Positions 11,516 through 21,979 of a stretch of DNA of 56,855 nt are shown in pieces (within the stretch, counting starts at the first letter, position 1; the number at the start of each line of letters is the position of its first letter). Where the stretch lies: NCBI GenBank assembly GCA_902496005.1, contig CABUZI010000001.1, positions 1 through 56,855 on the forward strand. Direction: 5' to 3'. Source of the DNA: an uncultured Collinsella sp. (GTDB taxonomy: Bacteria; Actinomycetota; Coriobacteriia; Coriobacteriales; Coriobacteriaceae). The notes under the pieces were generated by a model. That model had not been told where the DNA came from and did not search any database. It worked only from the letters and a program-made list of their open reading frames with translations. The position numbers were made by a program, and so were the translations under genes.

Positions 11516-12481
11516 TTACTTTTTCTTGTCCTGTTCCAGCAGATCGGACGGCGTTCGGTCGGGCTTACCGCCGCGGAAAATCTCGCGGCCATGCAGACGA
11601 TGCTCCAGGTCACGTTCGGCCTTTTCCTCGTCAATCTTGGTCTGGCTCACCACCGGGTCCTCAATCAACGACGACACCGAGTTCACCTGCTTCTGAATGC
11701 GCTCGGCGATGGTGTCATCCATACTCACGATGCGCATCTTCCAGTCGATATTCGTGGCGTTGGATGAGCTCTTGGTCCACACGAACGTCAGGATGGCGCT
11801 CTGGTGGCCATGGGCGGGAAACATGCCAAAGAAGGAATCGTGCTGAATGTTGCTATCCTCGTCGATATAGGCGTGAACGTTATACACCACGCGGTCGATC
11901 TTATCGTTGAGCAGCGCGTTGGTCGCAAGCGCCGCGGCCTGAATCTGCCCGTTGGACAGCAGCTCGAGCTCGTTGGCAGACGATGTGTCCAACACCGTCA
12001 CCTCGACCGTGCCCGTACGCTCATCGGCTTCATCGACGGTAAAGTCGAGCGGGAACTGCGTAAAGCCGTTGCCCCACTCAAGGCCGCCCTTCAGCGCCGT
12101 CGAAACGGTATCGACCGAAACGCTCTCGGACAGGTTGGCGGTGTTCAGACGACGCATCACGCCGTAGCCAATCTGCATGCCCACGATCAGCACCAAAATA
12201 CCAATGACCACGGCCATCGCGGTCTTCGTAATGGTATGGCTCACCTGCGAGCCCGAAGGATCGTCCTCGGACAGCGGGTCGATATGTTTTGCCTGGCTCG
12301 CGCGGTCTTCGCTGCGCAACTGCGCTAGCGCCGCTTTGTCACCGCGCTTGGCCGCAGCCTCCTTCTCACGCATGCGCTCGGTTCGCTTTTTAGCAAGCGT
12401 GGGATCCAAGACACCGGATGCATCGATTTCGGAGAATAACTCCGTCACTTCTTCCGGAGTCAAAGGGTTCTTGTCAGCCAT
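11516..12481 (-). CDS. Membrane-anchored protein of unknown function
   Basis: A 321-residue protein I do not recognise. Residues 1-87 are charged and probably cytoplasmic, with a helical Lys/Glu/Ala-rich stretch (about 28-60). One membrane helix lies at about 88-108 (AMAVVIGILVLIVGMQIGYGV). The outer ~210 residues are a soluble domain with alternating beta-like segments, ending in a charged tail KKK. No catalytic motif or lipobox is visible. It starts 19 bases after the ABC exporter gene and shares its strand, so the two likely form one operon ended by the terminator at 11470-11508. A role with the exporter is only an inference. Confidence 0.75.
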   Translation of the reverse strand: MADKNPLTPEEVTELFSEIDASGVLDPTLAKKRTERMREKEAAAKRGDKAALAQLRSEDRASQAKHIDPLSEDDPSGSQVSHTITKTAMAVVIGILVLIVGMQIGYGVMRRLNTANLSESVSVDTVSTALKGGLEWGNGFTQFPLDFTVDEADERTGTVEVTVLDTSSANELELLSNGQIQAAALATNALLNDKIDRVVYNVHAYIDEDSNIQHDSFFGMFPAHGHQSAILTFVWTKSSSNATNIDWKMRIVSMDDTIAERIQKQVNSVSSLIEDPVVSQTKIDEEKAERDLEHRLHGREIFRGGKPDRTPSDLLEQDKKK

Positions 12482-12500
12482 AAACTTCCTGTCATATCAA

Positions 12501-14273
12501 TCAGTCGAGCTCGTGCGCACGCGCACCTTCGAACTGCATTCGATAGTAACGGGCATAGGTGCCGCCACGGGCGAGAAGCTCCTCGTGCGTGCCACGCTCC
12601 ACAACGCGACCATGCTCAACAGTCGCAATCTCGTCGGCATGCTTAATGGTCGAGAGACGGTGGGCGATGATGATCGTGGTACGGCCGCGTGCCAGCTCTT
12701 CGAGCGACTCCTGCACCGCCTCCTCGCTCTCGTTATCCAAAGCACTCGTCGCCTCGTCCAAGATCAAGATTTTGGGGTTCTTGAGAAACACACGCGCGAT
12801 GGCAACGCGCTGCTTCTGTCCGCCCGAAAGACGGCTGCCGCGCTCGCCCACGACCGTGTCATAGCCCTGTGGAAGCGACTCGATAAAGGCATCGATGTTG
12901 GCGCGACGGGCGGCCTCGGCGATCTCTTCTGCCGTAGCGCCCGGCTTGCCGTAGGCGATGTTCTCGCCAATCGTACCGTCAAATAGATAGACATCCTGCT
13001 GCACCAGGCCGATGGCGCGGCGCAGGCTCTGCTGCGTCACATCGCGCACGTCCTGACCGTCGATGCTAATGGATCCGGTAGCCACGTCATAAAAGCGCGG
13101 CAGCAGCGAACAGGTCGTGGACTTGCCGCCGCCCGAAGGGCCAACCAAAGCGATGGTCTGCCCGGGCTTGATGGACAGGTCCATATGGTCGATAACGGGA
13201 CGCTCGTCGGCATAGCCCTCGCCCAGCTCGACATCCTCGTAGTTAAAGCACACGTCGTGATACTCCACGGCGCCGGCAGTCACCTGCAGATCCGTAGCGC
13301 CCGGCTTGTCCTGGATATCCGGCGCGGTCGAGAGCACCTCGTCCATACGTTTAAAGCCGGCGATAGCCTTCTGATACGTTTCGGCCGAATTGACGAGCGT
13401 CTCAAGCGGCGTGCAGAACAGCGAAATATAGAGTGCAAAGGTCGCCATATCGACCGCCTGCAGCTGTCCCTGGGCGACCAGCCAGCCGCCCAGCAGTACC
13501 ACGATCACATAGAGCACACCCGAGAGCAGGCCATACGTCGCGGTATAGACGCCCATGGCGTGATACATATTCTCCTTGGACGAAAGATAGCGATTGTTTG
13601 AGGCGCGGAACTTGAAGCGTTCGGTCTCCTCATTGGCAAAGCTCTTGACCACGCGCATGCCCGCCAGCGAATCCTGCAGCTGCGCATTGATGCCGCTGAT
13701 CTTTTTGCGGTTGTCGCTAAAGACCTCGCGCATGCGCATGTTCTGCCAAAACATGATGACCGCAAACGCTGCCGTCACCACGGCCATGGCGAGTGCCAGC
13801 ACCGGGGCGATGGTAAAGAGGATCACAAACGAGCCGATGATCTCGATGCCGCAGATGATGATCCACTCGGGCACGTGGTGCGCCGCCTCGCAGATATCGA
13901 ACAGGTCGTTGACCACGCGGCTCATCATGTCGCCCGAGCTGTTGCGGTCGAAGTACGCAAAGCTAAAGCGCTCATACTGGTCGAACAGGTCCTCGCGCAT
14001 TTTGGACTCCATACGCGCGCCCATCACGTGACCCCAATAGCTCACAAAATAACGGCAGGCGCAGCGGACGGCATACATCAGCACCAAGCCCACCGCGATC
14101 ATGCCGAGCGCCTGCATAATGGCAGCCTGACCCTGAGTAAACAGCCCACCGGTCAAATTGCGCAGGATAATGGGGAACGCCAGGTCAATGGCGGCAAGCA
14201 CCAGAGCACAAACAGTATCAGCAACAAAAAGCCCCATCTGGGGCTTGTAATACGAAAGAAACCTCTTCAGCAT
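12501..14273 (-). CDS. ABC exporter half-transporter (fused permease and ATPase)
   Basis: A 590-residue half-transporter expected to act as a homodimer or with a partner. The N-terminal transmembrane domain has about six helices (residues 15-300). The C-terminal ATPase domain carries Walker A (GPSGGGKST), the Q-loop region (GLVQQDVYLFDGTIGENIAYG), signature LSGGQKQR, Walker B ILILDEATSALD and the H-loop in IIIAHRLSTIK. This is the lipid/drug/peptide exporter layout (MsbA/LmrA-like). The substrate cannot be read from sequence. No second half-transporter gene is adjacent, which favours a homodimer. Confidence 0.93.
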   Translation of the reverse strand: MLKRFLSYYKPQMGLFVADTVCALVLAAIDLAFPIILRNLTGGLFTQGQAAIMQALGMIAVGLVLMYAVRCACRYFVSYWGHVMGARMESKMREDLFDQYERFSFAYFDRNSSGDMMSRVVNDLFDICEAAHHVPEWIIICGIEIIGSFVILFTIAPVLALAMAVVTAAFAVIMFWQNMRMREVFSDNRKKISGINAQLQDSLAGMRVVKSFANEETERFKFRASNNRYLSSKENMYHAMGVYTATYGLLSGVLYVIVVLLGGWLVAQGQLQAVDMATFALYISLFCTPLETLVNSAETYQKAIAGFKRMDEVLSTAPDIQDKPGATDLQVTAGAVEYHDVCFNYEDVELGEGYADERPVIDHMDLSIKPGQTIALVGPSGGGKSTTCSLLPRFYDVATGSISIDGQDVRDVTQQSLRRAIGLVQQDVYLFDGTIGENIAYGKPGATAEEIAEAARRANIDAFIESLPQGYDTVVGERGSRLSGGQKQRVAIARVFLKNPKILILDEATSALDNESEEAVQESLEELARGRTTIIIAHRLSTIKHADEIATVEHGRVVERGTHEELLARGGTYARYYRMQFEGARAHELD

Positions 14274-14304
14274 GTGATCCTCAAAGAAATATCAGCAACG
14301 TAAG

Positions 14305-14343
14305 GCCCTGGAACAAAGCAATCAGTAGTACTTGTCCCAGGGC
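14305..14343. repeat. Hairpin between Nudix and ABC exporter genes
   Basis: GCCCTGGAACAA and TTGTCCCAGGGC pair at 11 of 12 positions around a 15-nt loop. It is placed 12 bases after the Nudix stop on the minus strand. No U-tract follows, so termination would be weak. Confidence 0.5.
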
Positions 14344-14355
14344 TATCCCCACTCG

Positions 14356-15051
14356 TTAAAGCTCCGTGCCCCCAAGGCGGTGTGCGATGCTGTCGCAGGC
14401 AAGCGCGCCTACGACGGTCTTGGCGTCTTCGATCTTGCCGTCGAGTACGGCGTCGATCAGCTCGTGCAGCGGCACCAGGTCCACGTTGACAAACTCATCA
14501 TCATCGGGGTTGGGCGCATCAAACTCGAGCTTGGTAGCCAAGTAGATGTGGATAATCTCATCGCAAAAACCGCAGGACGTGACAATCGACGTCAAAAAGC
14601 GAATACGACCAGCCCTAAAGCCCGTCTCCTCATGCAGTTCGCGCTTGGCGCAATCGAGCGGGTCCTCGCCTGGATCGAGCTTGCCGGCAGGAATCTCGAC
14701 CGTCACGCGGTCGATAGCGGTGCGGTACTGACGCACCAGTACGATCTTGCCGCTCTCGGTCAGTGCCACAACGGCCGCCGCACCCGGATGGCGAACGATA
14801 TCGCGGGCGCTGCGGTGACCGTTGGGCAGCTCAACCTCAAGACGGTGGACGTCGAGGATCTTGCCCTTCCAGGCACACTCCTCCGAAAGAATCTTCTCGT
14901 GCAGCTCGGCATCGTGCGGGTCGTCGTCGCCCAGCACCAGCGCCGGCTCGTCAGCGACCTCGCCACCAGGCTCGCCCTCGGCGTGCCCATACATGCGGCT
15001 GTCCTCTTCGACGATCTGCGCGTCCACGAGCTCTTCGTTCTTCTCGTCCAT
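14356..15051 (-). CDS. Nudix hydrolase, ADP-ribose pyrophosphatase type
   Basis: A 231-residue protein with a complete Nudix box, G-x5-E-x7-RELHEETGF (GKLDPGEDPLDCAK then RE-L-HEE). It is preceded by VVALTESGKIVLVRQYRTA and IPAGKL, typical of the ADP-ribose pyrophosphatase branch. It probably hydrolyses ADP-ribose or a related nucleoside diphosphate sugar. The first ~60 residues are acidic and non-conserved. ATG at 15051 has AGAGGA at nine bases; the ATG nine bases upstream directly abuts that site. It is 21 bases after purD and likely in the same operon. Confidence 0.9.
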   Translation of the reverse strand: MDEKNEELVDAQIVEEDSRMYGHAEGEPGGEVADEPALVLGDDDPHDAELHEKILSEECAWKGKILDVHRLEVELPNGHRSARDIVRHPGAAAVVALTESGKIVLVRQYRTAIDRVTVEIPAGKLDPGEDPLDCAKRELHEETGFRAGRIRFLTSIVTSCGFCDEIIHIYLATKLEFDAPNPDDDEFVNVDLVPLHELIDAVLDGKIEDAKTVVGALACDSIAHRLGGTEL

Positions 15052-15072
15052 CCGTCTCATTCCTCTCGGATT

Positions 15073-16377
<1,305 letters not shown>

Positions 16378-16431
16378 GGGTGCCTCCTCTATGGATGAAT
16401 GGCCCGCTCCGCGCGAGCCCTTTGCAAGCAA

Positions 16432-16473
16432 ATATACCCCTCGGCCGCCCGTCCGGGCTGCAAAGGGGTATAT
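16432..16473 (-). terminator. Weak terminator-like hairpin after purA
   Basis: ATATACCCCT and AGGGGTATAT pair perfectly, and an inner GCCCG-TCC-CGGGC-like stem extends the hairpin. Only a short run of T follows on the minus strand, so read-through into purD is likely. Confidence 0.5.
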
Positions 16474-16495
16474 CGCAATAACCAAATAGTCCCGA

Positions 16496-17782
16496 TTACT
16501 TCCAGAATCGGTTGATGATCTGCTCGCGACCAGCACCAACGCCGATAAACGTCACGCGGGTGTGTGCCAGATCCTCGATAAATGCCACGTAGTCCTGAGC
16601 CTCCTGCGGCAGCTCATCAAAGCTGCGGCAACCGGTGATGTCGCACTTCCAGCCAGGGAGCTCCTCGTAGATGGGCTTGGCATGCTCAAAGCGCACCTGG
16701 TGCTCGGGCACGCTCGTGTAGCGCTCGCCATCGACGTCATAGGCAACGCACACCTTAATGGTGTCGAAGGCCGAAAGCACGTCGAGCTTGGTCACGGCGA
16801 TGTCGGTGAGGCCGTTAACGCGCGAGGCATAGTTGGCGATAGGGCCGTCAAACCAGCCGCAGCGACGACGGCGACCGGTGGTCACGCCGTACTCGTAGCC
16901 CTCCTCGGTCAGCGTGCGGCCGGCCTCGGACTCATAGGAAAGCTCGGTGGGCATGGGGCCCGAACCGACGCGGGTGATATAGGCCTTCATGACGCCCAGC
17001 ACGCGGTCGACGTTCTTCATGCCGACACCGGAACCGGTAATGGCGCCGCCAGCGGTGCAGTTAGAAGACGTCACGTACGGATAGGTACCGTGATCGATGT
17101 CGAGCAGCGTCGCCTGGGCGCCCTCAAACAGCAAGTCCTTGCCCTCATCGATCATGTTGTTGAGCAGCAGGCTCGTCTCGGTGATGTAGGGGCGCAGGCG
17201 CTCGGCCATAGGCAGGTACTCGTCGCAAATCTGGTCCACGGTGTAGGTGGGCAGGTTGTAGATGAGCTCTAGCTCGGGATTCACGCGGGCAAGAGCGGTC
17301 TCCAGCTTATCGCGGAACAGCGCCTCATCCAGCATGTCCTGCATACGCAGGCCGATGCGGGCCATCTTGTCCTGGTAGCACGGACCGATGCCGCGCTTAG
17401 TGGTACCGATGTTCTTCTTGCCGAGCTTCTGCTCAAAGGCGCCATCCAGATCGATGTGGTACGGCATGATGACATGCGCGTTGCCGCTAATCTTAAGATT
17501 CTTGGTGGTGATGCCGTCGGCCTCGAACATGTCGATCTCCTCAAGGACAACCTTGGGGTTGACGACACAGCCGTTACCGATCACCGACACGTGGTCGGAA
17601 TACATGATGCCGGAGGGCACCTGGTGTAGGCCGTACTTCTTGCCGTTGACGACGATGGTGTGGCCGGCGTTGTTGCCGCCCGAGTAGCGCACGACGGCAT
17701 CAAAGTCGCCGGCGACCAGGTCGCAGATCTTACCCTTGCCCTCATCGCCCCACTGGGCACCGACCAAAACGGTTGACGGCAT
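16496..17782 (-). CDS. purA: Adenylosuccinate synthetase PurA
   Basis: Joins IMP and aspartate with GTP, first step of AMP synthesis. Full length (428 residues). Visible signatures: VGAQWGDEGKGKICD with the GTP-binding loop, YSGGNNAGHT, GIGPCYQDKMAR and TTGRRRRCGWFD. ATG at 17782 is preceded by GAGGAGT. The gene ends at 16496, 118 bases before purD. Confidence 0.97.
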   Translation of the reverse strand: MPSTVLVGAQWGDEGKGKICDLVAGDFDAVVRYSGGNNAGHTIVVNGKKYGLHQVPSGIMYSDHVSVIGNGCVVNPKVVLEEIDMFEADGITTKNLKISGNAHVIMPYHIDLDGAFEQKLGKKNIGTTKRGIGPCYQDKMARIGLRMQDMLDEALFRDKLETALARVNPELELIYNLPTYTVDQICDEYLPMAERLRPYITETSLLLNNMIDEGKDLLFEGAQATLLDIDHGTYPYVTSSNCTAGGAITGSGVGMKNVDRVLGVMKAYITRVGSGPMPTELSYESEAGRTLTEEGYEYGVTTGRRRRCGWFDGPIANYASRVNGLTDIAVTKLDVLSAFDTIKVCVAYDVDGERYTSVPEHQVRFEHAKPIYEELPGWKCDITGCRSFDELPQEAQDYVAFIEDLAHTRVTFIGVGAGREQIINRFWK

Positions 17783-17873
17783 GTTTACTCCTCACATTCA
17801 TGGACTGTCCGCACACCGCAAGCGCGCAGAAGCACAAAACATTCCCAGTATACCCGTGCAACGGGCGCCTGTC

Positions 17874-19265
17874 CTACTCCTCGGTATGCGCCCCATCAAG
17901 CTCATAGAACTTGGTGGATGCCGGCAGGAACATCAGGTCGACGTCGCCGATCGGGCCCGAACGGTTCTTAGCCACGACGATACGCGTAACGCCCTCGTCG
18001 GGTCGGTCGTCGCGCGAGGCTTCGGCCTCGTCGGCGGATCGGTCCAAGAACATGACAATATCGGCGTCCTGCTCGATGGAGCCCGATTCACGCAGGTCGG
18101 ACAGCTGCGGGCGCTTGCCGGTACGGGATTCAACCTGACGCGACAGCTGCGACAGCGCGATCAGCGGAATCTTGAGCTCCTTGGCCATGATCTTTAAACC
18201 ACGCGACATCTCGGAGACCTCGACGGTGCGGCTCTCGGAACGACGCCCCGGCGGGGGGCTCACCAGCTGCAAGTAGTCCAGGATGATGATGGCCTTCTCC
18301 TTGTTATGGAGCATGCGGCGGCTCTTGGCGCGAATCTCGGTCACCGTGGTGCCGGGCGTATCGTCAATCAGAATATCGAGCTTGGACAGCGTCTGCGTGG
18401 CCTCATTGATGTTGGCCCACTGCTCGGGACTAATGCGGCCCGTACGGAAATCGCTGATCGAGATCATGGCATAGGCGCAAATCAGACGCTGGGCAATTTC
18501 CTTGCCCGACATCTCCAGCGAGAAGAAGCCGACGGTATAGCCCGCAGCGGCGGCATTGAGCGCCAAGTTCAGGGCGAACGACGTCTTACCCACGGCGGGG
18601 CGGGCGCCGATAATGATGAGCTGGCCCTCGCGGAAGCCCATGAGCATGCGGTCGAGCGACGGGAAGCCCGTGGGCACGCCTGCAGCCTGACCGCCGGCCT
18701 TGCACACTTCCTCGGCCTCGTTATAGGCCTCGACCATAAACTCGGTCAGCGTCTTGTAGCTCGACTTAACCTCACGCGCCGTGACCTTGAGCAGCTTGCT
18801 CTCGGCCAGCTCCACGACTTCCTTGGTGTCGGTGGGTGCGTTGTAGGCCAGCGCGTTGATCTCGTTGGTGGCGCCAATCAGCTCGCGCAGCATCGAGTCG
18901 CGACGAACGATGGCGGCATGGTGCTGCCAGTTAACGAGCGACAGGGTCTGACCCATCAGCTCCAAAATGTACGCCTCGCCGCCCACGGCATCGAGCTTGT
19001 TGATGCTTCTCAGGTAATCGATCAGCGAGATGGAGTCGATGGGGATGCGACTGTTGTACATATCGACCATCGCGGTATATATGGTCTTATGAATGGGCCG
19101 GTAGAAGTCATCGGGCTGCAGCTCGACCTGGGCCTCTTCGACCACCTCGGGCGATAGCAGCATAGCGGCCAGTACGTTGGCCTCTGCATCTTGGTTTTGG
19201 GGGAGACCCAACTTGGAGCCACGGTCCTCGACCGTCAGCCCCGTCTCCCTATCGTCATATGCCAT
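17874..19265 (-). CDS. dnaB: Replicative DNA helicase DnaB
   Basis: Hexameric helicase that unwinds DNA at the fork, 463 residues. The N-terminal domain carries PQNQDAEANVLAAMLL. The RecA-like domain has Walker A GARPAVGKTSFALN, Walker B-like IIILDYLQLV, and LSQLSRQVESRTGKRPQLSDL. ATG at 19265 is chosen because GAGGA lies five to six bases upstream; ATG 12 bases earlier is also in frame. It follows the terminated rpsF-rplI operon, a common arrangement in bacteria. No intein is present. Confidence 0.96.
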   Translation of the reverse strand: MAYDDRETGLTVEDRGSKLGLPQNQDAEANVLAAMLLSPEVVEEAQVELQPDDFYRPIHKTIYTAMVDMYNSRIPIDSISLIDYLRSINKLDAVGGEAYILELMGQTLSLVNWQHHAAIVRRDSMLRELIGATNEINALAYNAPTDTKEVVELAESKLLKVTAREVKSSYKTLTEFMVEAYNEAEEVCKAGGQAAGVPTGFPSLDRMLMGFREGQLIIIGARPAVGKTSFALNLALNAAAAGYTVGFFSLEMSGKEIAQRLICAYAMISISDFRTGRISPEQWANINEATQTLSKLDILIDDTPGTTVTEIRAKSRRMLHNKEKAIIILDYLQLVSPPPGRRSESRTVEVSEMSRGLKIMAKELKIPLIALSQLSRQVESRTGKRPQLSDLRESGSIEQDADIVMFLDRSADEAEASRDDRPDEGVTRIVVAKNRSGPIGDVDLMFLPASTKFYELDGAHTEE

Positions 19266-19418
19266 GAGCATCCTCATTCATATCGCTTGCGAGCATCCAT
19301 AGTATCAGCCACGGCTATAAATCGAGCCGCGCCTTGGCAATCATCACCGAACCAAACGGATGAACGGTCCCATACACGGGGCCGCATCTCGATGACCGCC
19401 ACGACACTCGCCCAGCGC

Positions 19419-19456
19419 AAAAAAATAAAAGGGCGCCCCGGTCTCCCAGAGCGCCC
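19419..19456 (-). terminator. Rho-independent terminator of the rpsF-ssb-rpsR-rplI operon
   Basis: On the minus strand GGGCGCTCTGG...GGGCGCCC forms a stem followed by TTTTATTTTTTT. It starts 35 bases after the rplI stop. Confidence 0.88.
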
Positions 19457-19490
19457 TTCTTAGAACAAGATTGTTGCGTTGCAGCAAATG

Positions 19491-20030
19491 CTACTCGGCA
19501 GCAGCCTCGGTCTCGACCTCGGCGGTCTCGGCCTCGGCGACCTCAGCGGTCTCCTCAACCTCAGCCTCGGCAGCGAGCTCCTCGGCGGTAACGCCAACGA
19601 GAACGACAACCTCGGCCTTGATCTCGCGGTACAGCGAGATAGCAACGGTGTGGGCACCGGCAACCTTGATGGGCTTACCGAGCTCGACGCGCTTACGGTC
19701 GATGTCCATACCGAGCTGATCCTTGATGGCGTCAGCAATCATAGCGGCAGTAACGGAGCCAAAGAGGATGCCCTCGTCGCCAACTTTGACGTCAACGGTG
19801 ACCTGTTTGCCCTCGAGGGCAGCCTTGGTCTCGTTGGCGGTAGCCAGACGGACGGCCTCGCGCTTGGCGATGTTGTTGCGACGCTCGTCAAGCTGCTTGA
19901 GGTTGCCCTTGGTGGCGGCAACAGCGAGCTTCTTGGGGAACAGGAAGTTCTCAGCGTAACCCTGAGCGACCTCTACGACGTCACCCTCGCCGCCCTTGCC
20001 CTTGATCTCATCGAGAAGAATAACCTTCAT
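19491..20030 (-). CDS. rplI: 50S ribosomal protein L9 with acidic C-terminal tail
   Basis: Binds 23S rRNA at the base of the L1 stalk. The N-terminal domain has the L9 signature MKVILLDEIKGKGGEGD followed by GYAENFLFPKKLAV. The 179-residue length exceeds the usual ~148 because of a C-terminal tail (about 150-179) made of alternating Ala/Glu/Val/Thr. ATG at 20030 has GGGAGACGC upstream. It is the last gene of the operon. Confidence 0.97.
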   Translation of the reverse strand: MKVILLDEIKGKGGEGDVVEVAQGYAENFLFPKKLAVAATKGNLKQLDERRNNIAKREAVRLATANETKAALEGKQVTVDVKVGDEGILFGSVTAAMIADAIKDQLGMDIDRKRVELGKPIKVAGAHTVAISLYREIKAEVVVLVGVTAEELAAEAEVEETAEVAEAETAEVETEAAAE

Positions 20031-20045
20031 GATGCGTCTCCCTTC

Positions 20046-20312
20046 TTAGCCGCGGTCGCGGTTGCCACGAGAGGAAACCACGGGGACGGTGTACGGCAGG
20101 AGAGCCATCTCGCGGGCGCGCTTGATGGCGTTGGCGATGTCATGCTGATGCTGCGTGCAAGCGCCAGTGACGCGACGGGGCTTGATCTTGCCACGATCGG
20201 TCATGTACTTACGGAGAAGCTGAGTGTCCTTATAGTCGATGAACTCAGTGTTCTCCTTGCAGAACTGGCAGTACTTACGACGCGGCTGACGTGCAGAATA
20301 ATCATTAGCCAT
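20046..20312 (-). CDS. rpsR: 30S ribosomal protein S18
   Basis: 88 residues. Visible family core: RRKYCQFCKE with a CxxC pair (zinc-binding form of S18), YKDTQLLRKYMTDRGKI and RRVTGACTQHQHDIANAIKRAR. S18 pairs with S6 in the small-subunit platform. ATG at 20312 follows AAAGG at about nine bases. Further in-frame codons upstream lack similarity. Confidence 0.97.
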   Translation of the reverse strand: MANDYSARQPRRKYCQFCKENTEFIDYKDTQLLRKYMTDRGKIKPRRVTGACTQHQHDIANAIKRAREMALLPYTVPVVSSRGNRDRG

Positions 20313-20384
20313 GTCAAAATACCTTTCATTTGGCAACTTCGGCGAGCCGAAGCCGCCTCTCACTCAAAAATAGGCGAACAACCC

Positions 20385-20837
20385 TTAGAACGGGATGTCC
20401 TCATCGTAGACGTCGACCGCGGGCGGCGTAGCCACCGGTGCGGCAGGACGTGCTGCGGGCTCGGGAGCTGCGGGGGCGTAACCGCCCTGATCGTAGCCAC
20501 CCTGGCCACCACGGGAGCTCATAAACTCGATTTCATCAACGATGACCTCAAGCTTGCTCCTGCGCTGACCGTCGCGCTCCCAAGAGCTGTAGCGCAGCTT
20601 GCCCTCGATCGCGACCTTGTTTCCCTTTGCCAGGAAACGGCTCACGGCCTCGGCGCGGGTGCCGAACATAGTGCAGTCGACAAAGTTGGGATAGTCCTCC
20701 CACTCGCCAGTCTGCGCGTTGCGGCGACGATCGTTCACGGCGACGCCAAAGGACAGAACCTGGGTTCCGCCGGCGGTGGCGCGCAGCTCGGGATCACGGG
20801 TGAGGTTACCGGTGATGTTCACTCGATTGATGCTCAT
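20385..20837 (-). CDS. ssb: Single-stranded DNA-binding protein
   Basis: 150 residues. N-terminal OB fold: MSINRVNITGNLTRDPELR, WEDYPNFVDCTMFGTRAEAV, GNKVAIEGKLRYSSWE. A Gly/Ala/Pro-rich linker follows, and the tip DEDIPF recruits replication and repair partners. The position between rpsF and rpsR is the common bacterial arrangement. Confidence 0.97.
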   Translation of the reverse strand: MSINRVNITGNLTRDPELRATAGGTQVLSFGVAVNDRRRNAQTGEWEDYPNFVDCTMFGTRAEAVSRFLAKGNKVAIEGKLRYSSWERDGQRRSKLEVIVDEIEFMSSRGGQGGYDQGGYAPAAPEPAARPAAPVATPPAVDVYDEDIPF

Positions 20838-20885
20838 AACTCACTACTTCCTCTTGGGGCACAAGCCCAGTCCAAAACGACAGTC

Positions 20886-21179
20886 TTACTCCTGGTCGTC
20901 GCGACGGACGATCATGTGGCGGACCACAGCGTCGGTGATGCGCAGGACGCGATCAAGCTCGGCGATCTGGGTAGGATCTGCGTGGAAGTTGATGAGGGTG
21001 TAGTCACCATCGGTGAGGTCGTTGATCTCGTAGGCGAGCTTGCGCTTGCCCCACTCGTCAACGGAGTCGACCTTGCCAGCGCCCTCAGCGATCGTGGTAT
21101 CGATACGCTTCATAACAGCGAGACGAGTCTCGGGGTCGAGCGACGGGTCAACAAAGAACAGCAGTTCATAAGCCTTCAT
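20886..21179 (-). CDS. rpsF: 30S ribosomal protein S6
   Basis: 97 residues beginning MKAYELLFFVDPSLDPETR, with KRKLAYEINDLTDGDY typical of S6. ATG at 21179 has AGGAGGTGACAAT upstream, a near-ideal site, which rules out the longer frame beginning seven codons earlier. It is the first gene of the four-gene operon, read from the promoter at 21251-21279. Confidence 0.96.
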   Translation of the reverse strand: MKAYELLFFVDPSLDPETRLAVMKRIDTTIAEGAGKVDSVDEWGKRKLAYEINDLTDGDYTLINFHADPTQIAELDRVLRITDAVVRHMIVRRDDQE

Positions 21180-21250
21180 ATTGTCACCTCCTCTGGGCAA
21201 ATGTGGCTTCAGGTCGTGAAGGTGCGCCTGAAGCAGGAAAAGACTTGGTA

Positions 21251-21279
21251 ATAATATCTTTCAACCTCCCAGGCTGCAA
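21251..21279 (-). promoter_or_regulatory. Sigma70-type promoter of the rpsF operon
   Basis: Minus strand -35 TTGCAG and -10 TATTAT with 17-bp spacing, 72 bases before the rpsF ATG. No gene is supported in the remaining sequence 21280-21640; it is AT-richer than its surroundings and holds only a small CCGGCACATGCCGG stem. Confidence 0.75.
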
Positions 21280-21640
21280 GAATAAGCAGCTACAACCTCA
21301 TGACCTCCACATATGTCCATGCTTACATGGCTTTTCATGCGTATTCCAACCAAATGCTGACCAAGAGCTTGACGGATTCGATAGCAAGATACGCCGCGGC
21401 GAGGCAAACCAAATCAAACCGCAGGTCGCCGATTGCAGGGTTGTGGTCGCAAAATGCATACCACCGGTTCGATCGATTGCTTCAAAATTTTAAAATTCGC
21501 CGCCACGTCATTCATGAATACCTATTTTGAACAGGTCATCGAGCGCGATTTTGCTGGTCAGGATGCTTTTTTGGTACTTATCCGGCACATGCCGGATACG
21601 GCCGCGGAGCGAGCGGTTTAAAAAATGCCAAGTTTTCTGT

Positions 21641-21668
21641 TTGCACTTTTCGATTCCTCGTGTATACT
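21641..21668 (+). promoter_or_regulatory. Promoter of the tRNA-Ser pair
   Basis: -35 TTGCAC and -10 TATACT with 16-bp spacing; the -10 ends 16 bases before the tRNA-Ser 5' end. Confidence 0.8.
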
Positions 21669-21684
21669 GACTTTCGCATTTAAC

Positions 21685-21775
21685 GGAGAGTTGTCCGAGT
21701 GGCCGAAGGAGCACGATTGGAAATCGTGTAGGCGTCAAAAGCGTCTCCAGGGTTCAAATCCCTGACTCTCCGCCA
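21685..21775 (+). tRNA. tRNA-Ser (anticodon GGA)
   Basis: 91 nt including encoded CCA. Acceptor GGAGAGT pairs with ACTCTCC; the anticodon loop reads TTGGAAA. A long variable arm (GTAGGCG...AGCGTCTCC region) and T-arm GGTTCAAATCC identify a class II serine tRNA. Confidence 0.97.
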
Positions 21776-21784
21776 GTTAATTCC

Positions 21785-21815
21785 AAAGCAGGCCTTAGAG
21801 CCTGCTTTGTTTTTA
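21785..21815 (+). terminator. Terminator-like hairpin between the two tRNA-Ser genes
   Basis: AAAGCAGGC pairs with GCCTGCTTT, followed by GTTTTT. Only about nine bases separate it from the next tRNA, leaving no room for a new promoter, so termination must be partial or the stem has another role such as processing. Confidence 0.75.
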
Positions 21816-21823
21816 CCCCACGC

Positions 21824-21914
21824 GGAGGGGTGGCAGAGTGGTTGAATGCGGCGGTCTCGAAAACCGTTTGGCCTGTATAAGGTCACGAGGGTTCGAATCC
21901 CTCCTCCTCCGCCA
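21824..21914 (+). tRNA. tRNA-Ser (anticodon CGA)
   Basis: 91 nt including encoded CCA. The anticodon loop reads CTCGAAA. It has a long variable arm and T-arm GGTTCGAATCC. Acceptor GGAGGGG pairs with CTCCTCC using a G-U at position 6. The 3' 25 bases (21889-21913) recur in inverted orientation at 21980-22004. Confidence 0.97.
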
Positions 21915-21925
21915 TTTAGATTGAG

Positions 21926-21953
21926 AAAGCTCCCAGGAAAGGGAGCTTTTTTG
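21926..21953 (+). terminator. Rho-independent terminator after tRNA-Ser (CGA)
   Basis: AAAGCTCCC pairs with GGGAGCTTT followed by TTTG. Confidence 0.85.
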
Positions 21954-21979
21954 TTATCGAGTCATGTTCAAGCAAATAC